Counted from the first letter of the stretch, positions 1-7,200 are shown. The stretch is DNA of 19,500 bases from Spirochaetaceae bacterium (GCA_028818385.1 JAPPNY010000250.1:1-19500), one strand, 5' to 3'. Notes: generated from the sequence alone by a model not told the origin. Numbers and translations are program-made.

Positions 1-229
1 AGCAGATGCAGCCGTTCGACATCTCGATCAGCTTCTCCTCGGTCCGCGAGAGTTCGGCACCGCCGCGCTCAACGAGCGACGCGTCGATGTTGACCTCGCT
101 CATGTCGTTGACGATGACCGCGACGCGCATGCCCGCGCGGTTATTGAGCACGTTGTTGAGAAGGGTGGTCTTGCCTGCGCCGAGAAAGCCGGACAGGACA
201 GTAACGGGAAGTCTTTCTGACAGGGGCAC
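1..229 (-). CDS. COG0523/CobW-family GTPase (zinc chaperone type), N-terminal part only
   Basis: N-terminal 76 residues of a G3E-family P-loop GTPase; the gene runs off the start of the window. The Walker A motif [15 protein letters not shown] is at about residues 14-28, followed by [12 protein letters not shown] (switch I region) and EMSNGCIC at the edge, the beginning of the CxCC metal-binding motif. The start is a GTG at 229, chosen because AAGGAG (233-240, minus strand) lies just upstream and the frame has no better start. COG0523 proteins deliver or insert Zn, Co or Ni using GTP. The znuA-type gene 160 bp upstream on the same strand suggests a zinc role, and the two may be co-transcribed. 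The family is certain; the metal and the client protein are inferred. Confidence 0.88.
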   Translation of the reverse strand, partial: MPLSERLPVTVLSGFLGAGKTTLLNNVLNNRAGMRVAVIVNDMSEVNIDASLVERGGAELSRTEEKLIEMSNGCIC

Positions 230-285
230 TACAGCTCCTTCACTCAAAGGGTGATGACATAGTCGGGCGGGCTCGGAGCGTGAAC

Positions 286-324
286 CATGACCACGCCGGC
301 GTGCGCATGCCGCGCGTGGTCATG
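286..324. repeat. Intergenic hairpin 1 between znuA and the CobW-family gene
   Basis: CATGACCACGC (286-296) is exactly complementary to GCGTGGTCATG (314-324). A further 4-bp CGGC/GCCG stem follows after a one-base bulge, with the loop GTGCGCAT. No T-run follows on the minus strand, so it is not a classical terminator. It lies between the znuA stop and the CobW start and could act as an attenuator, an RNA-processing site or a mRNA stabiliser. Confidence 0.6.
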
Positions 325-334
325 TATTGGTCTG

Positions 335-378
335 CTACGCCGGCCGCCGGACAGCTCGCCGGTCCGGCGGCGGCGTAG
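335..378. repeat. Intergenic hairpin 2 just after the znuA stop
   Basis: CTACGCCG (335-342) and CCGCCGGAC (344-352) pair with GTCCGGCGG (362-370) and CGGCGTAG (371-378), giving a 17-bp GC-rich stem with one bulged G and a 9-base loop. It begins 11 bases after the znuA stop on the minus strand. A terminator-like stem without a T-run; possibly a partial terminator lowering read-through into the CobW gene, or a stabilising 3' stem for the znuA part of the mRNA. Confidence 0.6.
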
Positions 379-389
379 CGCGCAGACCG

Positions 390-1484
390 TCAGCTCCCTG
401 CAAGTGCGCCGACGATGCGCTCGACGTTGGTACGGATGAAGTCCTGGTACGTCGCCGCCGGACCGTCCGGCTCGCTCAACGATCCGGTGTACACCGAGAC
501 CACCTCGATCCCCAGGTCGTCGGCGATCACCTGCGCCACATGCGAGCTCACCGTCAGCCCCACGAAGATCGCCGGCACCCCGTGCTCGGCGATCGCTTCG
601 CGCAGATTCGCCAGGTGGCGCGCGGACGGCTCGGACACCGTTGAGAACCCGGGAATGATGGTGTCGAGAACGGTGAAGCCGTAGCGGTCGGCGAAGTAGC
701 CGAACACGTCGTGGTCGGTGACCAGGATCCGCCGGTCCCGCGGAATCGCGGCCACCCGTTCCCGTACCCACGCGTCCAGCGCATGCAGCTCGCCGACAAG
801 CGCGTCCGCGCGGTCCGCATAGCCGGCGCCGTGGTCGGGATCGACCTCGGCGAGCGCTTCCGCGATCTCCTCGGCCCAAGCCGTGACCAGGGTCGGGTCC
901 ATCCACACGTGCGGGTCGAACTCGCCGTGGTCGTGCGCGTGCTCGTCGTGCCCGTGCTCGTCCTCGTCGTGGTCGTGCTCATCCTCGTCGTGGTCGTGCT
1001 CGTCCTCGTCGTGGTCGTGCTCATCCTCATCGTGGTCGTGCTCATCCTCATCGTGGTCGTGCTCATCCTCGTCGTGGTCGTGCTCGTCCTCGTCCTCGTC
1101 CTCGTGCATGTCCTCCATGCGCCGGAGGTTCAGATGCGCAGTCAGGTCGACCACGAGCCGCGGCTCGGCGCTCGCGATCAGGTCTCCGAAGAAGCCCGCT
1201 TCCAGCCCCGCGCCGTTGATGAACACGATGGCCGCATCCGCTGTATGGCGGGCGTCACGAGCGGTCGCCCGAAACGCGTGCGGGTCGGCTCCGGGCGGCA
1301 GCATCACGTACAGCGACAGGCGGTCACCGCCGACCCGGGCGACGATGTCGCCGACGATGTTGGTGGTCGCCACGACCGGCAGGAGATCCGCGGCCGGCCC
1401 CTCCCTTTGATCCTGGGCAAGGGCCAGCGTGCCGGCCAGCACCATGACGGCAACGACGAACGTCCATGTCTTCTGATGTCTCAT
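390..1484 (-). CDS. znuA: Zinc/metal ABC transporter substrate-binding protein, ZnuA/TroA family, with His/Asp-rich loop
   Basis: Periplasmic metal-binding protein of the cluster A-I (TroA/ZnuA) family, 364 residues from the ATG at 1484. Residues 1-23 form a signal peptide ending LALA before QD. Metal-ligand histidines are visible in PHAF (H69), PHVW (H192) and TDHDVFGYF (H258). The 127-186 stretch is a His/Asp/Glu loop with six HDHDEDE repeats, typical of zinc rather than manganese members. At the usual fourth acidic ligand position the sequence reads AIFVGLTVSS, with Gly where Glu is common. A GTG at 1493 is also in frame, but it lies inside the putative -10 box. No Shine-Dalgarno precedes either start. 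ZnuB and ZnuC are not in the window and may lie beyond position 1. Family call is secure; zinc specificity is inferred. Confidence 0.92.
   Translation of the reverse strand: MRHQKTWTFVVAVMVLAGTLALAQDQREGPAADLLPVVATTNIVGDIVARVGGDRLSLYVMLPPGADPHAFRATARDARHTADAAIVFINGAGLEAGFFGDLIASAEPRLVVDLTAHLNLRRMEDMHEDEDEDEHDHDEDEHDHDEDEHDHDEDEHDHDEDEHDHDEDEHDHDEDEHGHDEHAHDHGEFDPHVWMDPTLVTAWAEEIAEALAEVDPDHGAGYADRADALVGELHALDAWVRERVAAIPRDRRILVTDHDVFGYFADRYGFTVLDTIIPGFSTVSEPSARHLANLREAIAEHGVPAIFVGLTVSSHVAQVIADDLGIEVVSVYTGSLSEPDGPAATYQDFIRTNVERIVGALAGS
957..1082 (-). repeat. Six tandem 21-bp repeats encoding HDHDEDE
   Basis: Six consecutive 21-bp units inside znuA encode seven residues each, HDHDEDE. They are flanked by a degenerate EDEDEDE run on one side and HGHDEHAHDH on the other. 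The units differ only by synonymous changes (gac/gat, gag). The loop probably binds zinc loosely and passes it to the main site. Near-identical units make copy-number change by slippage plausible. Confidence 0.95.
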
Positions 1485-1491
1485 GATATAC

Positions 1492-1520
1492 ACGATAACG
1501 ATAATCCATTATCAAATCAA
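1492..1520 (-). promoter_or_regulatory. Putative znuA promoter with overlapping Fur-family (Zur/Fur) operator
   Basis: On the plus strand 1494-1513 reads GATAACGATAATCCATTATC, three hexamers close to the classical Fur box (GATAAT x2 plus ATTATC) with one extra base. GATAAT-CC-ATTATC within it is a perfect dyad. On the minus strand TTGATT (1520-1515) and TATCGT (1497-1492) are separated by 17 bases, so the operator fills the promoter spacer. Transcription starting seven bases after the -10 would begin at the A of the ATG at 1484, giving a leaderless mRNA. Repression by a metal-loaded Fur-family protein, most likely Zur, is inferred from the gene it controls. Confidence 0.6.
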
Positions 1521-1797
1521 CCCTGCCTGCTCGGTTCGCACCTCTCCCTGGAGGCACCCGCCGACGAGTTGGCCCACTCGTCCCGCGCGCCGGCGACCGT
1601 GTCCCACCATGGATACCATGAGGTTACGTATCATCATTAGTTTTGATGTGAAAATTATGGACAAAAGGGTTCGTCCGAGTTTAGGGTGAGTGGTAACGCG
1701 ACCGGCACATCCGCCAAGTATGGCGTCGCCTTCATGGCGCACGTCTCGCGGCTGACCACGACCGAGGCGTGCTCTGTCGGGCGTCTGTGGACATGGC
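1521..1797. other. Intergenic region between divergent znuA and regulator gene
   Basis: About 280 bases with no convincing gene. An AT-rich patch lies at about 1615-1680, with ATCATCATTAGTTTTGATG inside it, in otherwise GC-rich DNA. It may hold a promoter for either flanking gene, but no pair of boxes is convincing. A short direct repeat, ACCATG-GAT-ACCATG, lies at about 1608-1622. Small open frames here resemble nothing I recognise and lack ribosome binding sites. Confidence 0.4.
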
Positions 1798-1830
1798 ATG
1801 GGGTTGGGGGATCCGCCGCGAGTCTGCCTG

Positions 1831-2463
1831 ATGGCATCGTCGGGCGCCCTCGCTGCGCGCATGGACGCCTATTCCCGGCGTATCAAGGGTTTCGCTCTCG
1901 ACCTTGTCGCAGAGCCCCCCGCGCCGCGCGACCCCCGCTATGTGGCCGCGGTGATGCCGGCCGAGGACGCGGAGCCCCTGCTCACGGGGCCGATTCAGCC
2001 CGCCTGGCCGCTGATCGCCTTCGGCCCTGACACCGAACTGCCGCGCCTGTTCCTGGCCGGCTGTGCCGACTACCTGCGCGACCCGTGGACGCCGGAGGAG
2101 TTGGAGTTGCGCGCGCTGCGCATCATCGGCGCTGCGGAGCCGCTCACCCGGTTCGGCGACGGCCGCGCCCTGCGCCTGCTGGGGCGGACGCTCTCGGGAC
2201 CGGCGGGCACGGTCTGGCTTGGCGCGCAGGAAGCGGAGGTCCTGCGCATGCTGCTTGCAAACCGCGGCTCGACGGTAACGCGCGACGCCCTGTTCTACGC
2301 GATCTGGGGGCGGCCGCCGGTCCGGCGCAGCCGCGCCGTGGACATGCACGTCACCGCGCTGCGGCGCCATCTGGCGGCGGTCGCGGAGCCGGCTGACACC
2401 GCCCGGCCCCTGGCCGGGCGGTTGATCGTCACCGTTCGCGGCCGCGGCTACCGCATCGAATGA
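1831..2463 (+). CDS. Winged-helix transcriptional regulator (OmpR/PhoB C-terminal type) with degenerate receiver
   Basis: 210 residues from the ATG at 1831. ATGs at 1798 and 1861 are also possible and none has a clear Shine-Dalgarno. Residues about 118-210 form a Trans_reg_C winged helix: WLGAQEAEVLRMLLANRGSTV, then RDALFYAIWG, the recognition-helix segment RAVDMHVTALRRHL, and the terminal wing LIVTVRGRGYRIE. The N-terminal half (about 35-100) keeps the outline of a receiver, with PLIAFGP, then AGCADYLRDPWTPEELELRALRI matching the alpha4-beta5-alpha5 region, in two stretches. The acidic triad, phospho-acceptor Asp and conserved Lys are absent. It probably binds DNA without phosphorylation. 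No histidine kinase is adjacent. It ends 12 bp before the convergent hppA stop. Confidence 0.75.
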   Translation: MASSGALAARMDAYSRRIKGFALDLVAEPPAPRDPRYVAAVMPAEDAEPLLTGPIQPAWPLIAFGPDTELPRLFLAGCADYLRDPWTPEELELRALRIIGAAEPLTRFGDGRALRLLGRTLSGPAGTVWLGAQEAEVLRMLLANRGSTVTRDALFYAIWGRPPVRRSRAVDMHVTALRRHLAAVAEPADTARPLAGRLIVTVRGRGYRIE

Positions 2464-2475
2464 CCGCGTGCAGTA

Positions 2476-4773
2476 CTACGAGAAGATCCGGATGAAAAGG
2501 TCGTTGAGCGCGATTACCGTGGTCACGAACACGATCGAGACCATCGACATGAGCTTCAGCAGGATGTTGATCGACGGCCCGGAGGTGTCCTTGAAGGGAT
2601 CCCCGACCGTGTCGCCCACGACCGCCGCCTTGTGCGCCTCCGAACCCTTGCCGCCGTGCGCGCCGCCCTCGATGAACTTCTTGGCGTTGTCCCAGGCACC
2701 GCCGGCGTTGGCCATCATGATGGCCAGCACGAAGCCGGAGGTCAGCGCCCCGGCAAGCAGCGCGATCACCGTGAACGGCCCGAAGATGATGCCGGTCAGG
2801 ACCGGGGCTATCACCGCCAGCAGCGACGGCACCACCATCTCGCGCTGCGCGCCCTGGGTGGAGATGGCCACGCAGCCGGCGTAGTCCGGGCGGTCCTTGC
2901 CTTCCAGCAACCCCGGCTTCTCCCGGAACTGCCGGCGCACCTCCTTGACCATGTCGCCGGCGGCGCGGCCCACCGCGCGCATCGACAGGGACGAGAATAC
3001 GAACGGCAACATGGCGCCGATGAACAGTCCGATCAGGATCTTCGGGTCCAGCAGGTTGATGTTCATGACCACGTCGGTGATGTGGCCGTCGGCCCCGCGG
3101 ACGATCTCCACCAGGCCTGAGTAGAACTCCTCGAACAGCGGCGACACGTCGAGCTGCTCGAACGCCTCCTTGATCTTGTTGCCGTACTCGGCCAGCAGCG
3201 CCAGCGCGGTCAGCGCGGCGGAGCCGATCGCGAAGCCCTTGCCGGTGGCGGCCGTGGTGTTGCCCAGCGAGTCGAGCGCGTCGGTGCGCTCGCGCACGTG
3301 CGGCTCCATCTTGGCCATCTCGGCGATGCCGCCGGCGTTGTCCGCAACCGGCCCGTAGGCGTCGGTGGCCAGGGTGATGCCCAGCGTCGACAGCATGCCG
3401 ACCGCGGACAGCCCGATCCCGTACAGCCCGAGGCCGGGATGAGCGGCGCCGCCGGACAGGAAGAATGCCGCCAGAGTCGCGCCGACCACCGTGAGCACCG
3501 GGATCAGCGTGGAGAGCATGCCCAGGCCGACGCCGCCGATGATGGTGGTCGCAGGACCGGTGATCGCCTCGTTGGACAGGAGCTGCGTGGGCTTGTAGTG
3601 GTCGGAGGTGTAGTACTCGGTGAAGTAGCCGATGACGTTGCCGGCGATCAGCCCGACGATCATGGCAGCCCAGATTCCCAGGAACTCGCTGCCGAGCGTG
3701 AACATCACCAGCAGGAAGGAACCGATCGCGATCAGCGCGGTCGACCCGTAGGTGCCGCGCCGCAACGCGCCGAGCAGCACCGCCTGGCTGGCGTCGCCCT
3801 TGGCGCGCACCACAAAGGTGCCCAGGATCGAGCACAGCACGCCGATGGTCGCGATCGACACCGGCACCTGGATCGCCTGCAGCGTCGAGATCGAGTCCAG
3901 GCTGAGCGAGGCAACCGCTCCCAGCGCCATGGTGGCGATGATCGAGCCCACGTACGACTCGTACAGGTCGGCGCCCATGCCGGCCACGTCGCCGACGTTG
4001 TCGCCGACGTTGTCGGCGATCGACGCCGGGTTGCGGGGATCGTCCTCCGGGATGCCCGCCTCCACCTTGCCGACCAGGTCTGCGCCGACGTCGGCGGCCT
4101 TGGTGAAGATGCCGCCGCCCAGGCGGGCGAACAGCGCCATCGCCGAGGCGCCCATGCCGAAGGTGATCATGATCGGCGGGATCTCCTCCGGCGAGACGTC
4201 GAACACCGCGCGCAGCAGCCACCACCAGATCGAGATGTCCAGCAGCCCCAGGCCGACGACGGTCATGCCCATCACCGTCCCCGAGGAGAAGGCCACGCGC
4301 AACCCGGCGTTGAGGCTCTCGCGGGCGCCCCAGGCGGTGCGCGCGTTGGCGCGGGTCGCCACGGTCATGCCGATGTATCCGGCAAGCGCGGAGAAGAAGC
4401 CGCCAGTGATGAACGCGAACGGCACGAAGCCGGACAGCAGGCCCAGCCCCCAGGAGATCACCCCCAGGATCGCGAACAGCACCACGAAGAAGATCGCCAC
4501 CACCTTGTACTGTTGCTTCAGGTAGGCGATCGCCCCCTCCTGCACGGCGCGGCTGAGTTCCTTCATGCGGTCGTTGCCGGGCTCCTTGCGCAGCACGGCG
4601 AGCGCCAGGATCAGGGAGAAACCGAGTGCGGCCACGGAGCCGATCCAGGTGACCCACATCATGTCGGGGCCCTCTTCGGCCGCCTGCCCGGCAGCGGTCT
4701 CGTCGGCAAAACCGAGTGCGGCCGGAAGCACGGCTAGGGCCAGAATGAGCGATACGGAGAAGAAGCGTCTCAT
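2476..4773 (-). CDS. hppA: K+-dependent membrane-bound ion-pumping pyrophosphatase
   Basis: Integral membrane pyrophosphatase that couples PPi hydrolysis to H+ or Na+ export; 765 residues, a normal bacterial length. The start is the ATG at 4773, with AAGGA eight bases upstream; upstream codons look like untranslated leader. A signal-peptide-like N-terminus (residues 1-24) precedes about 16 membrane segments. Catalytic motifs: DVGADLVGKVE (228-238), DNVGDNVGD (254-262), DAYGPVADNAGG (471-482), DNAKKFIEGG (about 695-704) and GDTVGDPFKDTSGPS (720-734). In GNTTAATGKG (504-513) Ala508 and Gly511 occupy the positions that mark the K+-dependent class; K+-independent enzymes have Lys and Thr. The gating Glu in ADLYES (E272) is present. 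Whether it moves Na+ or H+ cannot be told from the sequence. Confidence 0.97.
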   Translation of the reverse strand: MRRFFSVSLILALAVLPAALGFADETAAGQAAEEGPDMMWVTWIGSVAALGFSLILALAVLRKEPGNDRMKELSRAVQEGAIAYLKQQYKVVAIFFVVLFAILGVISWGLGLLSGFVPFAFITGGFFSALAGYIGMTVATRANARTAWGARESLNAGLRVAFSSGTVMGMTVVGLGLLDISIWWWLLRAVFDVSPEEIPPIMITFGMGASAMALFARLGGGIFTKAADVGADLVGKVEAGIPEDDPRNPASIADNVGDNVGDVAGMGADLYESYVGSIIATMALGAVASLSLDSISTLQAIQVPVSIATIGVLCSILGTFVVRAKGDASQAVLLGALRRGTYGSTALIAIGSFLLVMFTLGSEFLGIWAAMIVGLIAGNVIGYFTEYYTSDHYKPTQLLSNEAITGPATTIIGGVGLGMLSTLIPVLTVVGATLAAFFLSGGAAHPGLGLYGIGLSAVGMLSTLGITLATDAYGPVADNAGGIAEMAKMEPHVRERTDALDSLGNTTAATGKGFAIGSAALTALALLAEYGNKIKEAFEQLDVSPLFEEFYSGLVEIVRGADGHITDVVMNINLLDPKILIGLFIGAMLPFVFSSLSMRAVGRAAGDMVKEVRRQFREKPGLLEGKDRPDYAGCVAISTQGAQREMVVPSLLAVIAPVLTGIIFGPFTVIALLAGALTSGFVLAIMMANAGGAWDNAKKFIEGGAHGGKGSEAHKAAVVGDTVGDPFKDTSGPSINILLKLMSMVSIVFVTTVIALNDLFIRIFS

Positions 4774-4828
4774 CGAATGTCCTTGCGGAAGGGGTTTGGC
4801 AGCGCCGCGCCGCGGCAGCGCTACTTCA

Positions 4829-4837
4829 AGTATAGCA
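4829..4837 (-). promoter_or_regulatory. Putative extended -10 promoter of hppA
   Basis: On the minus strand TGCTATACT (4837-4829) is an extended -10 element (TG-N-TATACT) in the 135-bp space between divergent hppA and the 4909 gene. It would place the start of transcription near 4822, leaving a leader of about 50 bases with the Shine-Dalgarno at its end. No good -35 is visible, which is common for extended -10 promoters. Confidence 0.5.
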
Positions 4838-4908
4838 CTATCATAGCGAAGCGGCACTCACCCCGGACCTCCGCCTGACCTTCCCTTCAGGCTCGCCGCG
4901 CCCCTAAG

Positions 4909-5463
4909 ATGGACGCCGTGCCCGCGAACGAAGCAGCGCTCCTGCAGTCGCGCATCACGCTTCGCTCCAATCCGCGCGCCCTGGTGCCGCTGCTGCTGCC
5001 TCCGGGTCTGATCGCGATCATCATGGCCGTCGCCCTGATCGCCGAGGCCTGGCCGGTACTGATCGGCGTCGCGCCGATCGGCCTGATCGGCTACCGCGTG
5101 CTCCGCTACCTGTTGAAGCAGTCCCGCAACCGGCTGCGGCTGTTCGACGACCGGATCGAGCTGGACTTCATGGGCGAGGAGCAGGCCGTCGTGCGCTGGA
5201 CGGAACTGACCCGCGCCGGGCTTGCCACCAACGGGCGGCGCCGCAGCGTCTTCCTCTACCGCGCCGACCAGGACCAGCTCGTCGAGCTCTCCGACGAGTT
5301 CGAGTCGTTCGAGGCGATCCTGAACGCCGTGCGCGCGCGCACCGATTTCGAAGAGCTGGACCTGGGCGGCCACCGCAACGTGACCGACCTCCTGCGGGCG
5401 GAAGCCGCCGCCGAAACGGCCGCAGAGGAAGCCGACGAGTCCGCGCCCGACCGCGAGCGCTAG
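4909..5463 (+). CDS. Two-TM membrane protein with YcxB/PH-like C-terminal domain
   Basis: 184 residues, function unknown. Residues about 24-44 and 47-68 form two hydrophobic helices with a short turn. They are followed by a soluble beta-rich domain (about 74-150) beginning NRLRLFDDRIELDFMGEEQ and containing VVRWTELTRAGLAT and SVFLYRADQDQLVELSDEF, then an acidic Ala/Glu tail. This architecture resembles YcxB-like and bacterial PH-domain membrane proteins, in which the cytoplasmic domain sits after a hairpin of two helices. The start ATG at 4909 lacks a clear ribosome binding site, but the frame has the coding bias of its neighbours. Its stop overlaps the stop of the convergent Hsp70-like gene. 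Confidence 0.7.
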   Translation: MDAVPANEAALLQSRITLRSNPRALVPLLLPPGLIAIIMAVALIAEAWPVLIGVAPIGLIGYRVLRYLLKQSRNRLRLFDDRIELDFMGEEQAVVRWTELTRAGLATNGRRRSVFLYRADQDQLVELSDEFESFEAILNAVRARTDFEELDLGGHRNVTDLLRAEAAAETAAEEADESAPDRER

Positions 5464-6863
5464 ACGGCCGCCAGCTCCCTCTCGCACGCGTTGGCGATCG
5501 CCAGCCCGCCGGCGATGCTCCGGTAGTAGTCGAAGTCCTCCACGCGGCCGGGAAAGACCTCGGCCAGCCAGCGCTGCACCGGCACGAGCTGAGAAGATCC
5601 GCCCGTGCAGACGACCTGGTCGACGTCATCGGCATCGATTCCGGCGTCGGCGAGCAGCGCCCGGGCGGTTGCATCGACCCGTTCCATGGTCGGCTCCAGC
5701 ACCCGCTCAAGGCGGGCGCGATCGAACGGCAGGCGAAGGTCGACCTCGTCAAGGCGTATCTCCGTCGCCTCCAGCTCCGAAAGCTCGGCCTTGGCGGACT
5801 CGGTGGCGCTCAGCAAGGCGTACACGGCGTTGCCGCGGATCAGCTTCCAGAGCCGGGTCAGCCTGCGGCGCGCGTCGGGACCGGACTGGATGCCGGCGAG
5901 AATGCTCTCCATGAGCTCCGGGCGGTTCGACATGTAGGAGGTCTGCCAGTTCAGCAGGTAGTCCTGGTAGCGGTAGAACGGGAACACCGAGTCGGGCTCC
6001 GGCCGCGACAGTGAGCTCTTCACCGCGCACCCCTCGCCCAGCTCCGGGAAGATGACGTTGCGCATGATCTGCTGGTCGATGTGATTGCCGCCGATCGGCA
6101 GCCCGCGCGTGGCCACCACTTCGAAGCCGCCGTTGCGCGTGGACAGCAGGCACAGGTCCAGAGTGCCGCCGCCGAAGTCGAAGGTGAGCAGGTGTTCGGG
6201 CTGCGCGGAAGCCGTGCGCAGATAGCTCAAGCCTGCCGCAACCGGTTCCGGGTAGAACACCACATCGTCGAAGCCGGCGTTCTGGCAGGCGGTGGTCATC
6301 CGCTTCACGGCGACGTCGTTGGCGCCGTTGCCGCCGACGTAGCGTACCGGACGGCCGATGTGGATGCCGCGGCCGACATCGTACCCGGCCCGCTCCAGGA
6401 CCGAGCGGATCTCGGCCAGGATGAGCGTGACCAGGGCCACGATGTGAAAACTGCGGTGAAATACCTTGAAGCGGCTCTGCTCGGCCACGCCGAGGAAGCT
6501 CTTCAGTCCCCGGAACAGCCGCCCGGGCAGCTCGGTGTCGTCATAGCCCGACACCTGATGGACGCGCGTGGTGTCGCCGCGTCCGTGGCCTGCGCGCTGC
6601 GAGTCGGTCGTGCTGAAGGTCATGGCGATCTGGCCCACCTTGACCCGCTTCAGGCGGACGATCCGCCCGCGGTTGTCGCCGAGGTAGCGGTCGATCGCCG
6701 CGGTACCCACCGAGCGCCCCATGGAGCGGTCCAGATACAGCGCCGAAGGCATGATCTTGGGGTTGGCCGCCGCCGCGTCCAGATCGATGTAGGTGATGCG
6801 GTCCGCCTCCCAGACGGCGAGCGTGCTGTTGGTGGTGCCAAAATCGAGTCCGATCCCGATCAT
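5460..6863 (-). CDS. yegD: Hsp70-like ATPase of the YegD family
   Basis: 467-residue actin/Hsp70-fold ATPase without the DnaK substrate-binding domain, the length of YegD. Phosphate 1 motif GLDFGTTNS (5-13), EPVAAGLSY (206-214), phosphate 2 motif TFDFGGGTLD (227-236), GGNHID (258-263) and the adenosine motif VVCTGGSSQLVPVQ (417-430) are all intact, so nucleotide binding is expected. YegD proteins are called putative chaperones, but no client is established. The start at 6863 is supported by AAGGGAG ten bases upstream. It stands alone, divergent from the tRNA-Leu gene, and shares a CTAG with the neighbouring stop codon. Confidence 0.92.
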   Translation of the reverse strand: MIGIGLDFGTTNSTLAVWEADRITYIDLDAAAANPKIMPSALYLDRSMGRSVGTAAIDRYLGDNRGRIVRLKRVKVGQIAMTFSTTDSQRAGHGRGDTTRVHQVSGYDDTELPGRLFRGLKSFLGVAEQSRFKVFHRSFHIVALVTLILAEIRSVLERAGYDVGRGIHIGRPVRYVGGNGANDVAVKRMTTACQNAGFDDVVFYPEPVAAGLSYLRTASAQPEHLLTFDFGGGTLDLCLLSTRNGGFEVVATRGLPIGGNHIDQQIMRNVIFPELGEGCAVKSSLSRPEPDSVFPFYRYQDYLLNWQTSYMSNRPELMESILAGIQSGPDARRRLTRLWKLIRGNAVYALLSATESAKAELSELEATEIRLDEVDLRLPFDRARLERVLEPTMERVDATARALLADAGIDADDVDQVVCTGGSSQLVPVQRWLAEVFPGRVEDFDYYRSIAGGLAIANACERELAAV

Positions 6864-7013
6864 GCTGCTCCCTTGCGAGGTATGTCCCTGCGACTGCTGT
6901 ATCTGGATTCGCCCGACGCGTCGTCCGGCGGAGCCGGTCCCGGCGCCGTCGAGCCACGGAGGCTACCGCATGCCAGCGCTCGGCGTCGAGTCGCCGCGGC
7001 GGCCTGCGCACCG

Positions 7014-7043
7014 TTGACATCGAGGCGGTTCACTTCCTACCCT
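7014..7043 (+). promoter_or_regulatory. Putative promoter of tRNA-Leu
   Basis: A perfect -35 TTGACA (7014-7019) is followed after 18 bases by TACCCT (7038-7043), a weak -10 match. The expected start of transcription near 7050 is only a few bases before the mature tRNA 5' end at 7053, so little 5' processing would be needed. Confidence 0.45.
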
Positions 7044-7052
7044 GCCGTCCCG

Positions 7053-7136
7053 GCCCGGATGGTGAAATTGGTAGACACGCTAGGTTCAGGGTCTAGTGGC
7101 CGCAAGGCTGTGGAGGTTCGAGTCCTCTTCCGGGCA
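7053..7136 (+). tRNA. tRNA-Leu (anticodon CAG)
   Basis: An 84-base class II tRNA. The acceptor stem GCCCGGA (7053-7059) pairs with TCCGGGC (7129-7135), with discriminator A at 7136. The D arm TGGTGAAATTGGTAGACA, the anticodon stem CTAGG/TCTAG around the loop TTCAGGG (anticodon CAG), a long variable arm (TGGCCGCAAGGCTG) and the T arm with GGTTCGAGTCC are present. The 3' CCA is not encoded; ACG follows, so it must be added by the CCA enzyme. It decodes CUG, a major leucine codon in this GC-rich DNA. Confidence 0.97.
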
Positions 7137-7168
7137 ACGTAGAACACGGGTCCACAAGATCGTCACTC

Positions 7169-7200
7169 CCGCACCACCAGGCAAGCCTGTGGCGGTGCGG
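7169..7200. terminator. Possible bidirectional terminator hairpin
   Basis: CCGCACC (7169-7175) pairs with GGTGCGG (7194-7200), with an inner AGGC/GCCT pairing. It lies between the tRNA and the convergent GH110-like gene, where a terminator is expected for both. There is no T-run on the plus strand and only a short T-containing stretch on the minus strand. Confidence 0.35.

Noticed and set aside
957..1082. Short regular repeats that might be read as a CRISPR array
   Set aside because: The units are directly adjacent, have no spacers and keep a coding frame inside znuA.
711..1640. A plus-strand frame with a long Val/Leu repeat opposite znuA
   Set aside because: The repeat is only the complement of the His/Asp repeat codons; no start signal and no family resemblance.
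2464..2475. Possible terminator between the convergent regulator and hppA genes
   Set aside because: The gap is 12 bases and holds no inverted repeat.
3298..4737. A plus-strand open frame of 479 codons opposite hppA
   Set aside because: Antisense shadow of a fully conserved pyrophosphatase; composition is dominated by Arg, Gly, Asp and His.
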